Shown: positions 35,589 through 44,547, counted from the first letter of the stretch. The stretch is 64,000 bases of DNA from Rahnella aquatilis CIP 78.65 = ATCC 33071 (GCF_000241955.1 NC_016818.1:1984001-2048000); one strand, 5' to 3'. Numbers and translations are program-made. The notes: generated from the sequence alone by a model not told the origin.

Positions 35589-36803
35589 ATGAATCCTGCA
35601 ATAAACAGAGAAATAAGTATTGATGCTATTCGCGCCGGCGTAAATGAACCGGATATCAGTCAGTCAATAATGACGGAGAAATTACCTTCACAGCCCAAAC
35701 TTCCATCACTTACCGGAAGCCGATTCTGGGCCGCCTTATTAGTCTTTTTATTTCATTCATCATTACCCAGCGATCTTGCTCCCTTTTCTGACCCTGCCAT
35801 ACAGCACATTTACACTGTTATCGTGGGTAAAGCGGGTTGGCTCGGCGTTTCCTATTTCTTCATACTCAGCGGATTCATTATGGTGTGGTCTTCGAGAGAT
35901 AACGACACCGTGGGAGATTTTTACCTGCGACGTTTTGCCAAGATTTATCCCACGCACTGCCTGACCTGGGCTATGGCGTTCGTTATTGGTGCCATGAGCC
36001 TATATCAATATAAACTCTGGTCATCAAACCTTTTGTTACTGAATACCTGGGTTGATGATGTTCATTATTTTTTTGTGGGTAACAGGCCCAGCTGGTCTCT
36101 TTGTATAGAAGCGATGTTTTATCTTTCTTTCCCTTTTCTTTTCAGAATAATGAAGACGATACCTAAAAAATTCGATTTACCCGGTTTAGCGTTGGTCACG
36201 GCGGCATCCTTGTTGGTTCAAATATACATTTATATTTGGGTTGAGCCGAACAAGATGATGGGGGCGTTTCCAATTTCGCAGCAACACTTTTGGATTTCGT
36301 ACATTTTTCCTCCGTCACGCATATTTGAGTTTCTTGCCGGTATGTTTGCCGCCCGGCTGTTGATGAACGGTCGAATGCTCGTGTTGACGAAAACGGCTTC
36401 GTTTGCCCTGCTTGCAGCCGCTTATATCGGGTCCATGTATATCCCCTACCAGTTCAGTATGAGCGTGGTTTTCATCATCCCCGTTTGTTTGTTAATCACT
36501 TCGATTGCGGGTGATGATTTAAAAAACCGCAATACACTGTTAAACACTAAAACGTCGGTGTGGTTAGGAGAGATATCCTATTCATTCTATATGGTTCATT
36601 TCTTAGTACTCTTTTATTTTTTGAATCTCACGGCAGGAAGAAAGTTTAGCTTGCCGGAAGGGATTGCGCTTATTGCCGTTGCGTTAGTTTTATCTGTTTC
36701 ATGTGCCTCTTTTTTATATAAATACTTTGAAGTGCCCATGATGAAGTTAATTCTGGAGAAATGCCGAATGAAAGCATTAGTCGTTCTGCGTAAATCTGCA
36801 TAA
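35589..36803 (+). CDS. Acyltransferase family 3 (OafA/YrhL-like) membrane protein
   Basis: The 404-aa integral membrane acyltransferase acetylates or acylates sugars or other exported molecules. A hydrophilic N-terminus of about 40 residues is followed by LTGSRFWAALLVFLFHSSLP, whose His, with GVSYFFILSGFIMVW and the RRFAKIYPTH segment, forms the family signature (R/H catalytic motif). About ten membrane helices follow. Ribosome site AGGGGGAG is strong. The gene is more AT-rich than the flagellar and katG regions, which suggests transfer. No polysaccharide genes are nearby, so the acceptor is unknown. Confidence 0.85.
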   Translation: MNPAINREISIDAIRAGVNEPDISQSIMTEKLPSQPKLPSLTGSRFWAALLVFLFHSSLPSDLAPFSDPAIQHIYTVIVGKAGWLGVSYFFILSGFIMVWSSRDNDTVGDFYLRRFAKIYPTHCLTWAMAFVIGAMSLYQYKLWSSNLLLLNTWVDDVHYFFVGNRPSWSLCIEAMFYLSFPFLFRIMKTIPKKFDLPGLALVTAASLLVQIYIYIWVEPNKMMGAFPISQQHFWISYIFPPSRIFEFLAGMFAARLLMNGRMLVLTKTASFALLAAAYIGSMYIPYQFSMSVVFIIPVCLLITSIAGDDLKNRNTLLNTKTSVWLGEISYSFYMVHFLVLFYFLNLTAGRKFSLPEGIALIAVALVLSVSCASFLYKYFEVPMMKLILEKCRMKALVVLRKSA

Positions 36804-36819
36804 TGTAAAAGGGCGTATT

Positions 36820-36901
36820 CATCCTGTCGTCGTCAGAACAGGATGAGGCGGGAGAGTCTGCTGATTGGGTGGGAGGGCATACGTCAGACATATGCTCTCC
36901 C
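36820..36901. terminator. Hairpins between the acyltransferase and LysR genes
   Basis: Between the convergent genes lie CATCCTGT/ACAGGATG (36820-36845) and a longer stem GGGAGGGCATA-N9-TATGCTCTCCC (36871-36901) with one G-T pair. Neither has a good T-tract; they may act together as a bidirectional transcription barrier. Confidence 0.4.
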
Positions 36902-36965
36902 ATCGGTATTTGATGAGTGACTTTCACTAAAAAGAGGGGTGAATAAACGTTTTTCTACGAATGCT

Positions 36966-37853
36966 TTAATAACCGATATTGTGCAACCGGGGATCCTGAA
37001 AAAGGGAGGTCATTATGCCTTTGAATTTAGTGCTATCCAAATAAGGTGAATCAGTACGATAAACAAGCTCTATCTTGAAGTCATTGAACTGACCGCTGAG
37101 TTCATGAATTTTTATCTTATTTTGTACTTCGCTGCTGATCGAACAACGTAAAACTAACGATACGCCTTTGCCGGCAGCAATGCTGGAGAACAGTACGGGA
37201 TAGGAGCCGCATTCTACCACCCGCTTTGGTGTGATATGTCCTTCATTAAAAAGAACATTATAGTTACGGGTTGTGGTTGCACATTTTTTGCTGCTGAGCA
37301 AAAAAACTTCGCCATCAAGGCTGGAGATGTCTTGAATGGTCGGGTAATTTTTCTCTGTAATAATCACCAGTTCGCTGGAGAGTAATATGGAGCGTGCGTG
37401 TTGAGTATTGGAAAAACCCGCGCCGATTATTACCGCATCAAATTCATTTTGGTCAAAGGCATTGAGCAAGCTTAGGGTATTTCCAACCGAAATATCTATG
37501 TTCCAGCCCAGATCATGACCTAAATCGATCAGCGAGCTGACAATATAGGGGGGTAAACATTCGATTATGCCAATACGGATATTCAGCTGGCTGCTTTTTG
37601 AGTGGTAAATGTTGTTTTTACAATCATCCGCGAGGTTCAATATTTTAAGCGCATAGTCATAAAGTATCTGGCCCTGCGCAGTCAGCGTGCACCCGTCGGT
37701 TTTACGATCTAAAAGGGTGACATCCAGATTATCCTCCAGGCTCCTGATTCGGTGGGAAATACTCGACTGCACACGATTTAGACGCTCGGCTGCCTGGGTT
37801 ATGTTCCCTGTCTCCACGACTGTCACGAATGCAAGAAGTTCACTTAGTTTCAT
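36966..37853 (-). CDS. LysR-family transcriptional regulator
   Basis: The start is set at ATG 37853, where GAGG stands 6 bp upstream; this gives 295 aa and puts the helix-turn-helix (KLSELLAFVTVVETGNITQA, then QSSISHRIRSLED) at the usual place. An upstream in-frame start at 37925 would add 24 unusual residues. The effector-binding domain follows. The gene is divergent from the PrpD-like/GAPDH-like/kinase-like/exporter unit across a 466-bp gap and is the obvious candidate regulator of it. Confidence 0.9.
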   Translation of the reverse strand: MKLSELLAFVTVVETGNITQAAERLNRVQSSISHRIRSLEDNLDVTLLDRKTDGCTLTAQGQILYDYALKILNLADDCKNNIYHSKSSQLNIRIGIIECLPPYIVSSLIDLGHDLGWNIDISVGNTLSLLNAFDQNEFDAVIIGAGFSNTQHARSILLSSELVIITEKNYPTIQDISSLDGEVFLLSSKKCATTTRNYNVLFNEGHITPKRVVECGSYPVLFSSIAAGKGVSLVLRCSISSEVQNKIKIHELSGQFNDFKIELVYRTDSPYLDSTKFKGIMTSLFQDPRLHNIGY

Positions 37854-38319
37854 TTGAGACCTCATGCTAAAAATTAGTTCACCGTCACAACAATTATTTA
37901 TATTCTGTATTAATGAGTTTGTCACTCTATTTCAGACCTTCGCTCCGGGACACGGAGACAGGCACCGTATGGCCACATCAGGAGGCGCGTCAGTATTATT
38001 ACCCTTCTGACAGACATTAATTCTGAATTGTGAATTTCAACAACAGACTGTGCTTATTTTCCTGTCTGTCTCTCATGCTCATTTCCGCCAACTGCCGGTC
38101 AACCTCAACAGGCATTTTATCAGGGCATCAATACTTTCGATGAGTGCCTCGATTTTATTCGCTGGTCTTTTATTGCCCTGCCCATTACGATTTTATGAGT
38201 GACGAAGAGTATTTCCATATAAATCAATTGGTTGTCTATTTCTATTTTCTGAATATATATATTACCGGTTCTCAATTACTTGTATTTCAAAAAATTACTT
38301 TTTGTTAATGGGGTGAAAT
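37854..38319. promoter_or_regulatory. Divergent control region of the LysR / prpD-like cluster
   Basis: This gap has no gene and is AT-rich next to the plus-strand operon. A candidate sigma-70 promoter for the operon is TTGTCT (38232-38237) with 16 bp to TATATA (38254-38259). The ribosome site of the first gene is GGGGTG at 38309-38314. A long leader is possible on either side. LysR binding sites cannot be assigned by eye. Confidence 0.4.
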
Positions 38320-39747
38320 ATGGCGCAAGCAGGATTTGATGAGGTAATGGTTGATCTGGTTGACTACGCCTATGAGCAGACAACCTTTGATAATGAAACG
38401 TTACGTCTGGCGCGTTTCTGCCTGCTGGACTCGATAGGTTGCGCGATTGCCGCTTCTGCCGACCATGACTGCCAAAGGCTGATGGGCAGCGCTCAGTTCA
38501 GCAAGAGCCAGGAGGGTGTCCCGGTTGTCGGTACCGGACTCAGACTGGGACCGATCGAGGCAGCCTTTCATTTAGGTTCGATGATCCGCTGGCTGGAGTT
38601 CAATGACACATGGCTTGCGCAAGAGTGGGGGCATCCGTCCGATAATCTGGGGGCTATTCTGGCCGCCGCAGCCTGGCACAGTCTGGCTGACGGTAATCAG
38701 CCGCCCGCTACGATGACAGCCGTCCTGAATACGATGATCCGTGCCTACGAGATCCACGGCGTGCTGTGTCTGTCGAACTGTTTTAATGCACTGGGTATCG
38801 ACCATGTGGTGTTGGTGAAAGTGGCTTCTGCGATTGCCTCAGCCCAACTGCTCGGCTTGTCAAAAGACCAGGCACTGAGCGCACTGTCCAACGCTATTAT
38901 CGACGGCCACTCTCTCAGAACCTACCGGCATGCGCCAAATGCAGGTACCCGTAAGTCATGGGCCGCCGGGGATGCCACGGCGCGCGGCCTGCAGTTGGCG
39001 CTGTTCGCGCAAACCGGCGAAATGGGTTATCCCACGGCGCTGACGGTCAGCCGGTGGGGATTCGATGACGCTGTTTTGAGAGGCAAACCCTTCAATTTGT
39101 CGCGCAACCTGTCAGATTTTGTCATTAAGAATATTTTGTTCAAAGTCCCCAATCCTGCTGAATACCACGCCCAGACTGCTGTAGAAGCGGCCATTAACCT
39201 TCGGGAGCGGATACTGGCAGCCGGGTTCACACCTGAGAGTATCGAGTATGTGCGGGTGGAAACAACCCGACCGGCGATGCAGATTATTGATAAATCAGGG
39301 CCGCTGAATAACGCCGCAGACCGCGATCACTGTCTCCAGTACATGGTTGCCGTGGGGCTTCAGACCGGAAATCTGACAATTAAGGATTTCCACGAACCGC
39401 TCGCCAGCGACCCTCAGCTGGATGCATTGCGATTGAAAATTACCTGCACTGAACGCCCTTCCTTTACAGAGAGCTACTACGACCCCGATAAGCGCGCCAT
39501 TCCTAATGCACTCTTTCTGAAATGTCATGGAATGACTGAAGAGCTCTCCGAAACTATTGAATATCCGCTGGGTCATGTTCGTCGCCGTGAAGAATGTTTC
39601 GGGGCGCTGCTGACGAAATTCCATCTGAATCTGTCGGACAGCCCGCTGCGTGACCGCTCCTCTATTCTGGCGGAAACCCTGATTTCAGAATCGAAGCTTG
39701 ATGCTATGTCCGTCACTGACCTCCTGAAAATGTTCGCCTGGGACTAG
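38320..39747 (+). CDS. MmgE/PrpD-family enzyme
   Basis: The 475-aa member of the MmgE/PrpD fold includes 2-methylcitrate dehydratase, cis-aconitate decarboxylase and iminodisuccinate epimerase among its relatives. Visible family features are RLARFCLLDSIGCAIAASAD, WLEFNDTWLAQEWGHPSDNLGAI (the FND.W and HPSD active-site stretch), LRTYRHAPNAGTRKSWAAGD and NPAEYHAQTAVEAA. There is no prpBC nor other methylcitrate gene nearby, so a housekeeping propionate role is unlikely. It is first in a four-gene operon and probably dehydrates, epimerises or decarboxylates a tricarboxylate-like intermediate. Confidence 0.85.
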   Translation: MAQAGFDEVMVDLVDYAYEQTTFDNETLRLARFCLLDSIGCAIAASADHDCQRLMGSAQFSKSQEGVPVVGTGLRLGPIEAAFHLGSMIRWLEFNDTWLAQEWGHPSDNLGAILAAAAWHSLADGNQPPATMTAVLNTMIRAYEIHGVLCLSNCFNALGIDHVVLVKVASAIASAQLLGLSKDQALSALSNAIIDGHSLRTYRHAPNAGTRKSWAAGDATARGLQLALFAQTGEMGYPTALTVSRWGFDDAVLRGKPFNLSRNLSDFVIKNILFKVPNPAEYHAQTAVEAAINLRERILAAGFTPESIEYVRVETTRPAMQIIDKSGPLNNAADRDHCLQYMVAVGLQTGNLTIKDFHEPLASDPQLDALRLKITCTERPSFTESYYDPDKRAIPNALFLKCHGMTEELSETIEYPLGHVRRREECFGALLTKFHLNLSDSPLRDRSSILAETLISESKLDAMSVTDLLKMFAWD

Positions 39748-39795
39748 GTCGCATCTAACACACTTACATATATTCATTTAGCGCGAGGTGATGAA

Positions 39796-40938
39796 GTGAA
39801 AAAAGCCATATTGGTAGGTTGCGGAGCGGAGATCGGCGCAAATTTGCTGATTCAGAATGATCCGGCGAAGGATGGTTTTGCGATTCAAACCGTCGTCACG
39901 AATCCTCCTTCTTTAGATAAACATTATCCTGAACTGCGTCCGATAGATGGCATCGTGGCCCGTCTGGCGATGGCGCTTCCCGGCGTACAGTCCCGTGTCA
40001 ACATTATCAATAGCGACACCCTGCAAATCGACGGGCGTGAGGTCCACTTTTTCTTTGGCGATCTTGCCAAAGGTCTTCCCCCGCAGACGGGGCGCTTCGA
40101 CATTGGTTTTATCGCTACCAGCAAGCTGGATATGGACAAGAACAGCCCCGTCGCGCGCAACATGCAGGAGCTCGCTGACGTGGTGCTGGGCGTTGCAGAG
40201 GCAAATGCGCTGCCGAGTATCTATGGTTGTCTGGAGGACCTGACCCGCGATGATATTGGCACTATCCAGCGTCAGGTGGTCGATTCTGGCCTGTATTGCC
40301 TCGGATCCTGTCAGACGAATGGCATGCATGCCTCACTGCGCGTATTAACGGAAGCGCTGAGAACCCTCAACTGCAACGCCTCGCATATTGTGTCGGTTGA
40401 AACCGATATCGTGCATCCGGATACACCTAACGGCGTACTCGGTACCCGATCCTTTGAAGGGCGCCTGCAGGATGCGCGCGACAACCTCCGTCCGAGCTTC
40501 TCACAAATAGCCATGAGTCAGGACAAGGTGATGCCCTGGGCACCGTTAGTGAATACCGTTTCATTACGCGCCCCCGTGCACGCACCCGGCTATCAGATTA
40601 ACCGTTTCATCGTAAAGGATGACGGCGCGTTAAACACCGGTGTCATCGAGGCGGCGATTGAGCGGGTGAGCGCGACGCATCCTCATGTTGTTAAAGCATC
40701 GCGGACGCCTTTAGGCAGCCGTGCGTATGCTTACGAGCGCAGATGCTCAACCATTCTCTCTGACCCGAACCACTTGCTCATTCTCCGGCCGGCCTATCTG
40801 GCGAGCCAGAGTTTGAGTGAGGTCATCATCCAGTCGTTTGTTAACAACACCGTTGGCTATAGCGCTGTTGTACGTGCTGTAGCACGTAGCATCGCGCTTG
40901 GCCTGCCAGTGGCAACTTTCCAGGGGATTGAAAAATGA
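39796..40938 (+). CDS. Divergent GAPDH-fold dehydrogenase
   Basis: The 380-aa protein starts at GTG 39796 (GAGGTG 5 bp upstream). It has an N-terminal Rossmann stretch (ILVGCGAEIGANLL) and GSCQTNGMH at 170-178, corresponding to the SCTTN active-site cysteine motif of glyceraldehyde-3-phosphate dehydrogenase (Cys172). FEGRLQDARDNLRPSFSQ then resembles the GAPDH R-A-R...NI-P region. It is about 45 residues longer than housekeeping GAPDH. The equivalent of the catalytic His is not obvious. It probably oxidises or reduces an aldehyde/acyl-phosphate. Its stop overlaps the next start by 4 bp (ATGA). Confidence 0.7.
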   Translation: MKKAILVGCGAEIGANLLIQNDPAKDGFAIQTVVTNPPSLDKHYPELRPIDGIVARLAMALPGVQSRVNIINSDTLQIDGREVHFFFGDLAKGLPPQTGRFDIGFIATSKLDMDKNSPVARNMQELADVVLGVAEANALPSIYGCLEDLTRDDIGTIQRQVVDSGLYCLGSCQTNGMHASLRVLTEALRTLNCNASHIVSVETDIVHPDTPNGVLGTRSFEGRLQDARDNLRPSFSQIAMSQDKVMPWAPLVNTVSLRAPVHAPGYQINRFIVKDDGALNTGVIEAAIERVSATHPHVVKASRTPLGSRAYAYERRCSTILSDPNHLLILRPAYLASQSLSEVIIQSFVNNTVGYSAVVRAVARSIALGLPVATFQGIEK

Positions 40939-41915
40939 CAAGTTCACATACAGTAGATTTTTTAAGCTCAGGCTTTGTCGTGAAGACGGCCATGTCCGAA
41001 GTGTTCAATAGCAAACTGAAAGCCGAAGTCGATCAGATACGCGCATTGCACGATATTTATCCGGAACTGATGGTTCCGGTTCTGCACGACGGGCTGGCTG
41101 CCGGGCGGCAATTCTATATTCTCGAGAAAATGGACTCTCTTCCTCTGTCCAAAATCGTATTTGACGACCAGCGGTCGCTTGCTGAACGCAGGATGATCGT
41201 GAGAAACGCACTGGAAAACGTACAGAAAGCGATCAGCCTGGAATCAGAGACCCCGTCGGCGATGGTCAACGATATGCCAGCCCGGTTACTGGAAGAGTGG
41301 GAAGGCACGCGTTTCGCACACGAGCTGTTTGAAAAACCTGTTCTGCTTAACGGCGCATCATTGAGTATGACTGCCAGGGAAGTCTTTGAAAAAGCACTGG
41401 AACTGGCCAGAACCGAAGAATTCAGGTCAGTGGAAAAAGCCCATTTCAATTTTCATTTTGGCAATGTGCTCTATAACGAGGAACATGCTCAGACCCGTTT
41501 CATTGACCCTGATTTCTCAGTGCGGGGACTCGATCCGCTTTTCGGTTTTTCCCGGTTTGCCTTTTCGTTTTGGCATGAACTGGCGGCAGAGGTGAAAGAC
41601 GCGGTCAAAATTGTACCGATGCCTGATGCACTGATGTTCGTGCTGGCGAAGTCTGACTACGGCAACATTCTCAGCGAGATCCCTGAATTAGGGGGTATTT
41701 CCGGCCTGCTGCCGCTGATGGGGGAAAGTATGCGCAACCGGTTCTATGTCCTCACGACCTATTGTTTCCTGAGAAGCATTCGTATTAACGGCAGTAAACA
41801 GCCCTGGAAAGTACCCCGGTCTCCGGTTTTCGCCAGCCCCGAAGAAGTGCTGATGCTTGGCCTGCTGGCCTACCTCGAAGGGCCGGATGCCGCGTCTGAA
41901 AGCCTGTGTGCGTAA
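40935..41915 (+). CDS. Kinase-fold (aminoglycoside phosphotransferase-like) protein with atypical active site
   Basis: This 326-aa protein resembles the APH/choline kinase superfamily. An N-lobe Lys/Glu pair may be K17 in FVVKT and E31. The catalytic-loop motif reads HFNFHFGNVLY (H170, N172, N177), where the family has H-x-D. The metal-binding aspartate follows in FIDPDFS (D191/D193). The replacement of the catalytic Asp by Asn is unusual and could mean an inactive or re-purposed kinase. The glycine-rich loop is not evident, so the N-lobe looks short. It is translationally coupled to the dehydrogenase. Confidence 0.6.
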   Translation: MTSSHTVDFLSSGFVVKTAMSEVFNSKLKAEVDQIRALHDIYPELMVPVLHDGLAAGRQFYILEKMDSLPLSKIVFDDQRSLAERRMIVRNALENVQKAISLESETPSAMVNDMPARLLEEWEGTRFAHELFEKPVLLNGASLSMTAREVFEKALELARTEEFRSVEKAHFNFHFGNVLYNEEHAQTRFIDPDFSVRGLDPLFGFSRFAFSFWHELAAEVKDAVKIVPMPDALMFVLAKSDYGNILSEIPELGGISGLLPLMGESMRNRFYVLTTYCFLRSIRINGSKQPWKVPRSPVFASPEEVLMLGLLAYLEGPDAASESLCA

Positions 41916-41943
41916 TTCCAATTCAATATAGGACGTTAAGGAT

Positions 41944-43326
41944 ATGTCGTTGGTCAGCAGCAGTACCTTAGAACAAGGATTTGAAGCCCCAAGGCGCTAT
42001 CTGGCGGCCGCGGCCATTTTAATTGGCGTGATTATGGCGGCGCTGGACAGTTCCATTGTCAATATCTCGTTGCCCTCTATTGCGGGGGCTTTACAGGTAG
42101 ATTCGGCATCTATCATCTGGGTGACCAACGGCTATCAGGTAGCCAGTGCTGCAACGATGTTGATCTGCGCATCGCTGGGGTCAAGGATAGGGGAGCGGCG
42201 CTTCTATACGGCTGGCATGGTGCTGTTTACGCTGGCATCGCTGGGTTGTAGCCTCTCCCCGAGCTTCGGCATGCTGGTTACCATGCGCATACTCCAGGGG
42301 GTGAGCTATGCCGTCATGATCAGCGTCGGACTGGGCCTTTACCGGGTTATCTTTCCGCCGAATGCGTTGGGCACTATTTTAGGGCTGAATGCGCTGGCGT
42401 TTGCGGTGGGTACGGCCATCGGCCCTGCGTTAGGCGGCCTGATCATCTCGTATCTTGACTGGCCCTGGTTGTTCTATATCAATCTTCCGTTGGGTGCGCT
42501 TGCCATTGTGTTCTCGCTGATTTCTTTGGGCGTGGATACTGAGAAGGAAAAAGGGTTCGACTGGGGAGGTGCCGTCACGTCAGCCGCTGCCCTGGGTCTG
42601 ATGGTCATCGCTGTCGATCAAATCGGGCGCTGGGACAGCCGGTTACTCCTGCTTTGTGGCGTTGCTTCGGTGGCGTTGCTTGCCATCTTTGTCAAAGCGC
42701 AGACGCGTTCAAAGAGCCCGTTGCTGCCCCTCGATATCTTTCATTCCCGGCGCTATACCTTCGCGGTGATCTCTTCCGTCTCAATGTTTGTGGCCCAGGG
42801 GATGGCGCTGGTCGGTTTGCCCTTTGTACTGCAACACGCCTATCACTATTCCGTGCTGGAGTCGGCGTTCATTTTTACACCGTGGCCGGTTGCCGTTGCA
42901 ATCTGCGCCCCGGTGGCGGGCAGGCTGTCCAATCGTTTAAATCCTACTCAGATATCGACAGTCGGCGTGGTGATTTTCTGCCTGGGCTTAGGGTCTCTGG
43001 CGCTGTTGCCGCAAATGGCGACGGTGAATGATTTTCTCTGGCGCGTGGCGGTTTGCGGGATTGGCTACGGGCTGTTCCTGCCGCCGAACAATAAAGAGAT
43101 GTTTTCAAATGTGGCCGCGAACCGGACGGTCACGGCCTCGGGGGTCTTGTCGACCGCCAGGACCGCGGGGCAATCCATTGGCGCGGCGCTGGTCGCGATG
43201 GTTATTGCACTGTTGAACGGACTGACGGGGGAGGCGGGGGCACAGTTCGCCGTCTATGTCTTCGGGCTGGCCTGTCTTATCTCTGCACTGTCGTCGGTCT
43301 CAAGTATGCTACGCCTGCACCGGTAA
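41944..43326 (+). CDS. MFS transporter, DHA2 drug/metabolite exporter family
   Basis: The 460-aa protein has a 14-helix DHA2-like pattern, like EmrB or SmvA. TM1 carries the LDSSIVNISLPSIAGAL motif of DHA2 proteins, motif A is GSRIGERRFYTAG, and the antiporter motif C in TM5 is GTAIGPALGG. It is the last gene of the LysR-controlled unit, 28 bp after the kinase-like gene, and a bidirectional terminator follows. In context it may export the product of the three enzymes or give self-protection. The substrate is unknown. Confidence 0.9.
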   Translation: MSLVSSSTLEQGFEAPRRYLAAAAILIGVIMAALDSSIVNISLPSIAGALQVDSASIIWVTNGYQVASAATMLICASLGSRIGERRFYTAGMVLFTLASLGCSLSPSFGMLVTMRILQGVSYAVMISVGLGLYRVIFPPNALGTILGLNALAFAVGTAIGPALGGLIISYLDWPWLFYINLPLGALAIVFSLISLGVDTEKEKGFDWGGAVTSAAALGLMVIAVDQIGRWDSRLLLLCGVASVALLAIFVKAQTRSKSPLLPLDIFHSRRYTFAVISSVSMFVAQGMALVGLPFVLQHAYHYSVLESAFIFTPWPVAVAICAPVAGRLSNRLNPTQISTVGVVIFCLGLGSLALLPQMATVNDFLWRVAVCGIGYGLFLPPNNKEMFSNVAANRTVTASGVLSTARTAGQSIGAALVAMVIALLNGLTGEAGAQFAVYVFGLACLISALSSVSSMLRLHR

Positions 43327-43352
43327 TCTGCCGCGCAGAGATGAGGCTTTAT

Positions 43353-43387
43353 GCCAGCAGCAGTATTAATGCCATTCTGTTGCTGGC
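43353..43387. terminator. Bidirectional terminator between convergent exporter genes
   Basis: GCCAGCAGCAG and CTGTTGCTGGC pair with one bulge and a 13-base loop, followed by TCTTCTCATTTT. It lies between the MFS stop and the HlyD-family stop. Confidence 0.65.
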
Positions 43388-43417
43388 TCTTCTCATTTTA
43401 ATTTATTCTTCAGGCAA

Positions 43418-44335
43418 TCACCGGCCAGATAACAAAAGAGCCTTATGATCGGCTTTCACCTCCGCGCGCTTTGACGCGTTGATGGCGACACTGGCGGTCA
43501 TGCCTGCCACCAGTTCGACCCCTTCGGGCAGTTGATCAATATGGATGCGAACCGGAACCCGCTGAGCGAGTCGTACCCAGCTGAACGTCGACTCTACATC
43601 AGGGAGCCCCTGGCTGCCCGGTGCGTCATTGCTGTCATCTATCCCGCGACCAATGCTTTCCACGTGGCCGGTCAGCGTCGGTTCATATCCCATCAGCACG
43701 ATTTTCGCCGCGCTACCGACATGAATATGCTGCATTTTCGTTTCCTCAAAATAGCCGACTATCCAGAAACTGCTGGCATCAATAATGGCAACTTTTGTTA
43801 TCCCTGCGCTGGCATAATCGCCGGGACGCAGTCTCAGGTGCGTGACATAGCCATCTGCCGGAGAGTGAATCGTTGCGCGGGAAAGATTGAGCTTCGCCAG
43901 TTCCAGCGCGGCCAGCGCCCCCTGGTATTCCGCCGCCGCCACGCCCGCCGCACTGTTTGTATTTTGTATATCTTCTTTCGAAATCACCCCGCTAATCTGA
44001 CTGCGGCGTCTGGCCGCATCCTGACGCATTTGCATTTCATTTCGCTTCGCATCAACCTCAGCCTGAGCGCTGATCACCGCCAGTTTCAACCATTGCGGAT
44101 CGATTGAATAAAGCACGTCACCGCGATTAACCCATTGGTTATCGCGCACTGCGACGCGGCTGACCGGTCCGGAAACATCTGGCGTGATTTGTACCACATC
44201 GGCCCGTACACGACCGTCACGCGTCCAGGGTGTCTGTGCATAATGTTTCCACATCATGAAGGCAATAACCGCTGCCGCCATGACGGCGCTTAGGGTAAAC
44301 ATATAACGGGCTAACAGAGAAAAAAATGGCTTCAT
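43418..44335 (-). CDS. HlyD/EmrA-family membrane-fusion protein of an AaeA/YdhJ-type efflux system
   Basis: The 305-aa periplasmic adaptor has one N-terminal membrane anchor (about 8-27). The biotinyl-lipoyl-like half-motifs GRVRADVVQITPDVSGPVSR and VNRGDVLYSIDP are followed by a helical hairpin and IHSPADGYVTHLRLRPGDYA. It resembles AaeA/YdhJ. Its start overlaps the DUF1656 gene by 4 bp. With the FUSC protein it should export aromatic acids or related compounds. Confidence 0.88.
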   Translation of the reverse strand: MKPFFSLLARYMFTLSAVMAAAVIAFMMWKHYAQTPWTRDGRVRADVVQITPDVSGPVSRVAVRDNQWVNRGDVLYSIDPQWLKLAVISAQAEVDAKRNEMQMRQDAARRRSQISGVISKEDIQNTNSAAGVAAAEYQGALAALELAKLNLSRATIHSPADGYVTHLRLRPGDYASAGITKVAIIDASSFWIVGYFEETKMQHIHVGSAAKIVLMGYEPTLTGHVESIGRGIDDSNDAPGSQGLPDVESTFSWVRLAQRVPVRIHIDQLPEGVELVAGMTASVAINASKRAEVKADHKALLLSGR

Positions 44336-44547
44336 ACTAATAATCCTAACGCGTCCAGACCCTGCATTAACAAGGCGAAGATAATGATAAACGTCGTGAA
44401 ATCAATCAGCGGCCGACAGGGCAAACGCCGATAGAATGGGCTAAAAGAGAGAAAAGGCGTGATTAAAATCGTGCCGAAAAACGCCATCAAAGCCATGACT
44501 AATAAGCCAGGCAAAAAGACGCCCCCGATATTAATATCAGTCATCAT
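44332..44547 (-). CDS. DUF1656 small membrane protein (AaeX/YdhI-like)
   Basis: The 71-aa protein has two membrane segments and the family features INIGGVFLPGLLVMALMAF and FYRRLPCRPLIDFTTFIIIF. Homologues always accompany FUSC/HlyD efflux genes, but their function is unclear. It overlaps the upstream FUSC gene by 11 bp and the downstream HlyD gene by 4 bp. Confidence 0.88.
   Translation of the reverse strand: MMTDINIGGVFLPGLLVMALMAFFGTILITPFLSFSPFYRRLPCRPLIDFTTFIIIFALLMQGLDALGLLV

Noticed and set aside
35432..35623. A 63-codon frame before the acyltransferase gene
   Set aside because: It overlaps the well-supported acyltransferase start and has no ribosome site.
38320..39747. Reading the PrpD-like gene as prpD of the methylcitrate cycle
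   Set aside because: No prpB, prpC or prpE nearby and the partners are a dehydrogenase, a kinase-like protein and an exporter. The family is shared by several unrelated activities.
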